From: Bacilli bacterium | Lineage (GTDB): Bacteria; Bacillota_I; Bacilli_A; Izemoplasmatales; Hujiaoplasmataceae | Direction of reading: 5' to 3' | Length of the DNA stretch: 64,000 bases | NCBI GenBank assembly: GCA_018399755.1 | Contig: JAGYOE010000004.1 | Location: forward strand, 1-64,000 | Made by a program: the position numbers and the translations under genes | Shown here: positions 59,715 through 64,000 of the stretch, piece by piece | Numbering within the stretch: position 1 is the first letter of the stretch | Layout of the letters: each line of letters starts with the position of its first letter | The notes under the pieces: generated by a model | The model's input: only the letters and a program-made list of their open reading frames with translations | Told to the model about the DNA's origin: nothing | The model's database searches: none

Positions 59715-61730
59715 TTATAAATCTTTTATCAGATCTATAAATATTTTAGTGATGTCCGGATCAAATTGTGTGCCTGAACATCTCTCAAGTTCTTTTATTG
59801 CTTCTTCTTTCGATAAGGATGCTCTATAAGGTCTTGATAGCGTCATTGCATCATATGCATCAGCTATACAGATAATTCTTGAATTAAAAGGTATTTCTTC
59901 TTCTTTTAATCCTCTTGGATAACCTTTACCATCATAATGTTCATGATGGTGCAAGATATCTTTAGATATATCAATATACTGTGAAGAAGCTGATAATATT
60001 CTATAGCCAATTTCTGGATGTTTTTTTACTTTTTCATACTCGAATTCGGTTAACTTGCCTGGTTTATCAAGTATCTTATCATCAATAGCAATTTTACCAA
60101 TATCATGTAAAATACCCCCGACCTTTAAGAGATTAAGTTTATCACGAGATAATTTTAATGCTTCTCCTATCATAACACAATATTTTGATACTCTTTGTGA
60201 ATGCATTTCTTCACGCGGGTTTTTTTCATACAAGCTTTTCATAATTGTATTAATTGTTTCATTATCATCGGCAGATTTATCAAATAATTTATTTCTATAC
60301 ATTGTATCTTCAGCACGTTTAAAAGCTTTTTCAAAAGATAAATTTTCATGTACTGTTTCATATCCTATTGACAACGATAATTTAACTCCAGCAACTCTGG
60401 TTTCACTTATTTTTTTTTCTAAACTATTAATTAAATTAGCGGTCATTGCTTTAGAAGTGTTTTTTAATACCGCAACAAATTCATCGCCGCCAATACGAGA
60501 AACAAAGCCGTGTTTACTTAAAACTGACTCCAATATTGTGGCTGATTTTTTTAACATTTCATCGCCTTTTTCATGTCCAAAGGCATCATTAACAGTTTTT
60601 AAAGAATTTATATCAGCTAATAATAATGTTATAGGGTAATTTTCAATCGTGTCATGTTTTATTATCTCTTCATTATAGTAGCGGCGATTATATACTCCAG
60701 TTAAACTATCGTGATAATTTAAATATATTATGTTTTTTTCATATTGTTTTTTCTTAGTAACATCATAAGAAAATATTCCTACACCTATTACATCTTGATT
60801 ATCATTTTTAATTGGTGTAAACATACTTTCATAAAACTTACCTTTTGTAGTTTCAACTTCATCTACTGATGTATATTCTAAGCCCTGTAATGCACGATAT
60901 ATTTGTGATCTAAAACGAGAATACATTTTGGTGTTTTTAATATGTTCTAAAAAAGAATCACCAACTTCAATTTCTACACCATAAAATAATTTCATACAAT
61001 ATTTGTGGTAAGAATTAAATACTAAATATTTGAAATCCTTATCTAGGACAAATATCTCCATTACTTTGGGACTATCAATTGAAGCTTGTAATAATTTTTT
61101 TTGTTCTTCAATAACATTGGATAAATTAGCTGATTTTTTTTGACTATGTAATATCAATGCCAAAATATAAGTCAATAAATTTAAAGCCCCCAAATAATAA
61201 ATTGATATGAAAGGTAAATATGGTCTAAATAAAGAATAATCATAGATTAACAAAGTTATAAAAGGTAATACACCTGAAATAACAGAAAATATTAGATATT
61301 TTAAATTTATATTTAAATTTTTAAATTTATAACTATATTTTTTCCACAGCAAGCCATAACCACCAGAAATAATAAATAAAATTATCCCTATAATCATTCC
61401 TTCTTGGCCTAGATATATACGAAAAATGATTGAAACTATCAACATTACAACAGTAGGTATAAAACCAAGAAAAACTCCACTTAAACTAAATAAAACTGTT
61501 CTAGTATCAAAGAGATAACCTTCAATCAATTCGAAAGGTACGGTCATTATAATAATAGAAATTAAACTAAATAGAAGTCCTAGTCCTATTTTTCTAATAA
61601 TACCAGATTTAAAATAATTTCCTGCAAATGCTGAATAAAACGTAACAATCCATATCAAAATAAGACTATTTAATATAATAGTCTCAAAATCAATATCAGG
61701 CATGATTAATGTTGTATTAAAGAATAGCAT
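59715..61730 (-). CDS. Membrane sensor with PAS, GGDEF and HD-GYP domains
   Basis: The 671-residue protein combines both sides of c-di-GMP turnover. Five to six N-terminal membrane segments (about residues 12-200) are followed by a PAS domain (about 215-330, with FKYLVFNSYHKYCMKLFYG), a GGDEF domain (about 340-490, intact RIGGDEFVAVL) and a C-terminal HD-GYP domain (about 500-671, with GGILHDIGKIAI, KHPEIGYRIL and HHEHYDGKGYPRGL). Both signatures look complete, so it could act as cyclase and phosphodiesterase. The N-terminal part resembles the 5TMR-LYT sensor type. No other c-di-GMP protein is in the window; such signalling is rare in Mollicutes. Confidence 0.88.
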   Translation of the reverse strand: MLFFNTTLIMPDIDFETIILNSLILIWIVTFYSAFAGNYFKSGIIRKIGLGLLFSLISIIIMTVPFELIEGYLFDTRTVLFSLSGVFLGFIPTVVMLIVSIIFRIYLGQEGMIIGIILFIISGGYGLLWKKYSYKFKNLNINLKYLIFSVISGVLPFITLLIYDYSLFRPYLPFISIYYLGALNLLTYILALILHSQKKSANLSNVIEEQKKLLQASIDSPKVMEIFVLDKDFKYLVFNSYHKYCMKLFYGVEIEVGDSFLEHIKNTKMYSRFRSQIYRALQGLEYTSVDEVETTKGKFYESMFTPIKNDNQDVIGVGIFSYDVTKKKQYEKNIIYLNYHDSLTGVYNRRYYNEEIIKHDTIENYPITLLLADINSLKTVNDAFGHEKGDEMLKKSATILESVLSKHGFVSRIGGDEFVAVLKNTSKAMTANLINSLEKKISETRVAGVKLSLSIGYETVHENLSFEKAFKRAEDTMYRNKLFDKSADDNETINTIMKSLYEKNPREEMHSQRVSKYCVMIGEALKLSRDKLNLLKVGGILHDIGKIAIDDKILDKPGKLTEFEYEKVKKHPEIGYRILSASSQYIDISKDILHHHEHYDGKGYPRGLKEEEIPFNSRIICIADAYDAMTLSRPYRASLSKEEAIKELERCSGTQFDPDITKIFIDLIKDL

Positions 61731-61810
61731 TTATTTGTCCTCCAACAATTATCTATAATCTGTATAATATATTATATAAGAAAAATAATAGATATTCAAT
61801 ATAAGAAAAA

Positions 61811-61838
61811 AAACAGACTTTATTGCAAAAACCTGTTT
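61811..61838 (-). terminator. Terminator after the metallo-beta-lactamase-fold gene
   Basis: AAACAG and CTGTTT form a short stem around a 16-base loop, followed on the minus strand by TTTTTTC. It overlaps the stop of the gene, at 61820-61822. Confidence 0.55.
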
Positions 61839-62440
61839 ACTTTTTTTATTGTATTTAAATCTCCATGCCTTCCATGGCCTGGATAAAAGATAGTATTATT
61901 TGAAAAATGATTTTTTATTTTATTAATTGATCTTCTTATTGCATTAAAGTTTCCGCTAAATAAATCAGTTCTTCCAATACCATCATAAAATAAAGTATCC
62001 CCTGAAAAAACAAAATTATTATAGTGAAACATTGATGAACCAGGAGTATGTCCTGGTGTATGGATTACTGAAATAACAAGGTCAATTAATTCTAATTTAT
62101 CGTTATCTTTAATTTTTTTGATTTTATAAGATTTATCTAATTTATAATTTCTATTAAAAGATTGTGAAAAATTAAGTTTTCCATCAAATAAAAACTTATA
62201 ATCATCATTGTGAATATATATTAAAAAATCAAAATATTCTTTCAGAAAACTTATATCTCTAATATGATCATAATGACCGTGAGTTAATAAAACAGAATCA
62301 ATTGCAATTTCATTAATCTTACAATATGATTCTATATCTTTACCATTAAAACCTGGGTCAATAAGAATAGCTTTCTTTTTATTAATTAACAAATAAGAAT
62401 TTACATCCATTTGGTTTTCATTGAAAATTTTAAGCTTCAA
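61820..62440 (-). CDS. Metallo-beta-lactamase fold hydrolase (glyoxalase II-like)
   Basis: The 206-residue protein has the metal motif THGHYDHIRD (HxHxDH), VIHTPGHTPGSSMFHY, FSGDTLFYDGIGRTDL and YPGHGRHG, which together are the YcbL/glyoxalase II-like group. It would hydrolyse thioester or similar substrates, with two metals bound. It stands alone between the GGDEF gene and rpmG. Confidence 0.85.
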   Translation of the reverse strand: MKLKIFNENQMDVNSYLLINKKKAILIDPGFNGKDIESYCKINEIAIDSVLLTHGHYDHIRDISFLKEYFDFLIYIHNDDYKFLFDGKLNFSQSFNRNYKLDKSYKIKKIKDNDKLELIDLVISVIHTPGHTPGSSMFHYNNFVFSGDTLFYDGIGRTDLFSGNFNAIRRSINKIKNHFSNNTIFYPGHGRHGDLNTIKKVNRFLQ

Positions 62441-62464
62441 AATATGCCTCCTAACAAATAAAGA

Positions 62465-62486
62465 AAAAGTATCCTAATTGGATACC
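62465..62486 (-). terminator. Terminator after rpmG
   Basis: GTATCC-TAATT-GGATAC is a perfect stem followed on the minus strand by TTTTTC. Confidence 0.75.
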
Positions 62487-62494
62487 TGAGAAAA

Positions 62495-62644
62495 TTATTT
62501 TCTTTCTTTATGAATTGTGTGTTTTTTACAAGTTGGACAGTATTTTTTTACTTCCATTTTATCAGGATGAGTAGTTTTATTTTTTCTATATCGGTAATTT
62601 TCCGATTTACATTCTTCACATCTTAAAGTAAATTGTTGTTCCAT
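62495..62644 (-). CDS. rpmG: 50S ribosomal protein L33
   Basis: A 49-residue L33 of the cysteine-containing (zinc-binding) form: [19 protein letters not shown] and [18 protein letters not shown], with C-x2-C pairs at about 9/12 and 37/40. This form contrasts with the zinc-independent paralogue used under zinc limitation. Ribosome site GGAGGAAG precedes the ATG. It is monocistronic. Confidence 0.96.
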   Translation of the reverse strand: MEQQFTLRCEECKSENYRYRKNKTTHPDKMEVKKYCPTCKKHTIHKERK

Positions 62645-62707
62645 ATTATCTTCCTCCAATCAACTATAACTATTGTATAATTATTCACGTAAAAAATCAA
62701 GTATTTT

Positions 62708-63433
62708 TCACTCCCTAGGGAAAGTATCTACAAAATAAATCATAACAGGTTCTCCCTTTACTTTTCCGCCTTTTCCCATAACTCGAACATCAATTGTTTG
62801 ATTTTTTTTCTTAATAAAAGTCACTTTGACTTGGTTTACAGCTTTTGATAAATCAGCAAAATCTTTTTGAATTGTTTTTTTATTATAATTCTTTAAGATT
62901 TCCCATGTATACATATCAAGTAACTCATTATCTTCATATCCTAACAATTTATTAAAAACCTTGTTCGCTCTAATAATTTTATGTTCTTGATTAACCACAA
63001 ACATTCCAATCAAAGATTCATCAATTAAAGATTGCATATCTAATTCTCTAACCAATAAATCATCAACTTGTCTTTCCATACTGGTTAATGAATTTATGAT
63101 AACATAACTATCAACGTTTTTAGTAGGCTCCTTACATTTAGAAAAATATAAATTAACTAATATTTTTTCATCTTTTACTTCTAAAGTTTTTGTAAATTCA
63201 ATTTTAGTCTTTTCATTAATATATTCTAAAAGTGTATTTTTTAAGTTTAATAATTCAAAAATATTGTCGTTAATATAAGAATCCTTATTTAGATTCAACA
63301 TTTTATTAAAAATATTGTTATAAAATTTAATCTTACCATCTTTATCAAAAAATACAAACGCAGTTCTTGCGTCAATAATTACATTTGTTAAATGTTGACA
63401 AATTTCGTTTTTAGAAATATTTTTATCAAACAT
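62708..63433 (-). CDS. Tandem PAS-domain protein without an output domain
   Basis: The 241-residue protein has two PAS-type modules: residues about 15-125 (ARTAFVFFDKDGKIKFYNNIFNKM) and about 130-235 (LIGMFVVNQEHKIIRANKVFNKLLGYEDNELLDMYTWEIL), the latter with the canonical PAS core. No kinase, GGDEF, HTH or other effector follows, and no membrane segment is seen. It must act by binding a partner or is a leftover of a larger sensor. The GGDEF/HD-GYP gene lies 1 kb away, which makes it a possible partner, but this is only context. Confidence 0.75.
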   Translation of the reverse strand: MFDKNISKNEICQHLTNVIIDARTAFVFFDKDGKIKFYNNIFNKMLNLNKDSYINDNIFELLNLKNTLLEYINEKTKIEFTKTLEVKDEKILVNLYFSKCKEPTKNVDSYVIINSLTSMERQVDDLLVRELDMQSLIDESLIGMFVVNQEHKIIRANKVFNKLLGYEDNELLDMYTWEILKNYNKKTIQKDFADLSKAVNQVKVTFIKKKNQTIDVRVMGKGGKVKGEPVMIYFVDTFPRE

Positions 63434-63500
63434 AGTATCTCCCCAGGATTATATTTTAAGATATTTTACCATAATAGAGCCAAAAAGTAAATTTAAGGAA

Positions 63501-63528
63501 AACACCAAGCAAAGAATTGCCTGGTGTT
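63501..63528 (-). terminator. Terminator after the SerA-like gene
   Basis: AACACCAAGCAA and TTGCCTGGTGTT pair with one mismatch around a 4-base loop, followed on the minus strand by TTCCTT. Confidence 0.65.
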
Positions 63529-63535
63529 TAAAACA

Positions 63536-64000
63536 TTAATTTGAAATTATTCTAACGCGATTAATACCTTCTATATTTTTGATTTTTTCATAAATATCCT
63601 TAGGCATATTTTTATTTAAATCGAAAACATAATAGCCATAATCACCTTTTACTTTTGAAGATTTCGTTATTATATAATCTCTTAATTTATCCATAATATT
63701 ATCAATTTCTCTAGCTATACTAGGGTCATTTTTTGTAAGTAATAATAATCTAGTTTTTTCTGTTAATCTGTCTAGTTTAATATTTGGATAATTAACTGAA
63801 TTTTCAATTTCACCTTTTTCAACATAGTTCATTAATTGATTAACAGACATAATTGCACAATTCTCTTCTGATTCAGCTGTTGAGGCTCCTAAATGTGGAA
63901 AATAGATTACATTATCAAGATTAGCTACATAGTGATTAGGAAAATCAGTAACATATTTTTTAATAATACCTTTTTCTATCGCAACTTTTAAATCTTCGTT
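63536..64000 (-). CDS. serA: SerA-like D-3-phosphoglycerate dehydrogenase, C-terminal part (cut by window edge)
   Basis: The frame enters from the window edge (first in-frame Met shown would be internal). The visible 154 residues include NLDNVIYFPHLGASTAESEENCA, the end of the NAD-binding domain of D-isomer 2-hydroxyacid dehydrogenases with the catalytic His, followed by an ACT-like domain (about 90 residues) ending YEKIKNIEGINRVRIISN. That layout matches the ACT-containing phosphoglycerate dehydrogenase family, first step of serine synthesis. The N-terminal half is outside the window, so cofactor and substrate residues cannot be checked in full. Confidence 0.8.
   Translation of the reverse strand, partial: NEDLKVAIEKGIIKKYVTDFPNHYVANLDNVIYFPHLGASTAESEENCAIMSVNQLMNYVEKGEIENSVNYPNIKLDRLTEKTRLLLLTKNDPSIAREIDNIMDKLRDYIITKSSKVKGDYGYYVFDLNKNMPKDIYEKIKNIEGINRVRIISN

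Noticed and set aside
60055-60639. A 194-codon plus-strand frame across the GGDEF gene
   Set aside because: It is antisense to the conserved GGDEF and HD-GYP domains and looks like a composition-driven shadow.

Overview
This 64 kb window is a compact, AT-rich, almost wholly coding stretch of a chromosome from a low-GC Gram-positive-derived bacterium. The gene order (glyQS-dnaG-sigA-trmK-nif3; phoH-ybeY-cdd-era-recO; hrcA-grpE-dnaK-dnaJ; plsY opposite parE-parC) is that of Bacilli and Mollicutes. TGA is a true stop (the dCMP deaminase and phoH genes end in TGA) and conserved tryptophans are TGG, so this is not a UGA=Trp mycoplasma. The composition, small genes, CIRCE/HrcA control and sugar fermentation genes fit a free-living Mollicutes relative such as the Acholeplasma/Izemoplasma group. 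That placement is an inference and was not tested by phylogeny.

Layout. Positions 1-18500 are a long minus-strand block: ylbL (cut by the window edge), dCMP deaminase, msrA, tcdA, an AI-2E exporter, hisS, acpP, dtd, rel, apt, recJ, nadC with an eroded Fic-like gene, a GLUG-repeat lipoprotein, parC and parE. plsY and a 2[4Fe-4S] ferredoxin are on the plus strand around a minus-strand yneF. Positions 19.8-33.7 kb hold marR-degV, the macromolecular-synthesis operon (from a consensus promoter in front of glyQS), the era/phoH block, rpsU, mtaB and rsmE. Positions 33.7-39.5 kb hold a self-contained accessory operon, padR-jetA-jetB-jetC, which encodes a Wadjet/MksBEF-type SMC complex. No jetD nuclease gene is present and jetA is broken. 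Positions 39.5-44.3 kb are the dnaJ-dnaK-grpE-hrcA heat-shock operon with two CIRCE operators.

Positions 44.4-59.3 kb are devoted to sugars: two Gfo/Idh/MocA oxidoreductases, a xylose operon (xylA, xylB, ABC ATPase, permease, binding protein) divergent from a ROK/XylR-type repressor, an aldo/keto reductase, a YczE/YitT-type membrane protein, aldose 1-epimerase and a PfkB-type sugar kinase. A relic of a sugar-ABC ATPase (MsmX/UgpC type) follows. Positions 59.7-64 kb carry a membrane GGDEF/HD-GYP protein, a metallo-beta-lactamase-fold hydrolase, rpmG, a tandem-PAS protein and the 3' part of a SerA-like dehydrogenase cut by the window edge.

The most interesting points are the JetABC operon without JetD, with an intact-looking SMC ATPase and an array of three palindromes at its PadR promoter, and clusters of frame breaks in jetA and at the 3' ends of the two convergent genes around 46.4-46.8 kb. 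These breaks may be real decay or sequence error. Other points are an eroded Fic-like protein coupled to nadC and palindromes that look like MarR and XylR operators.
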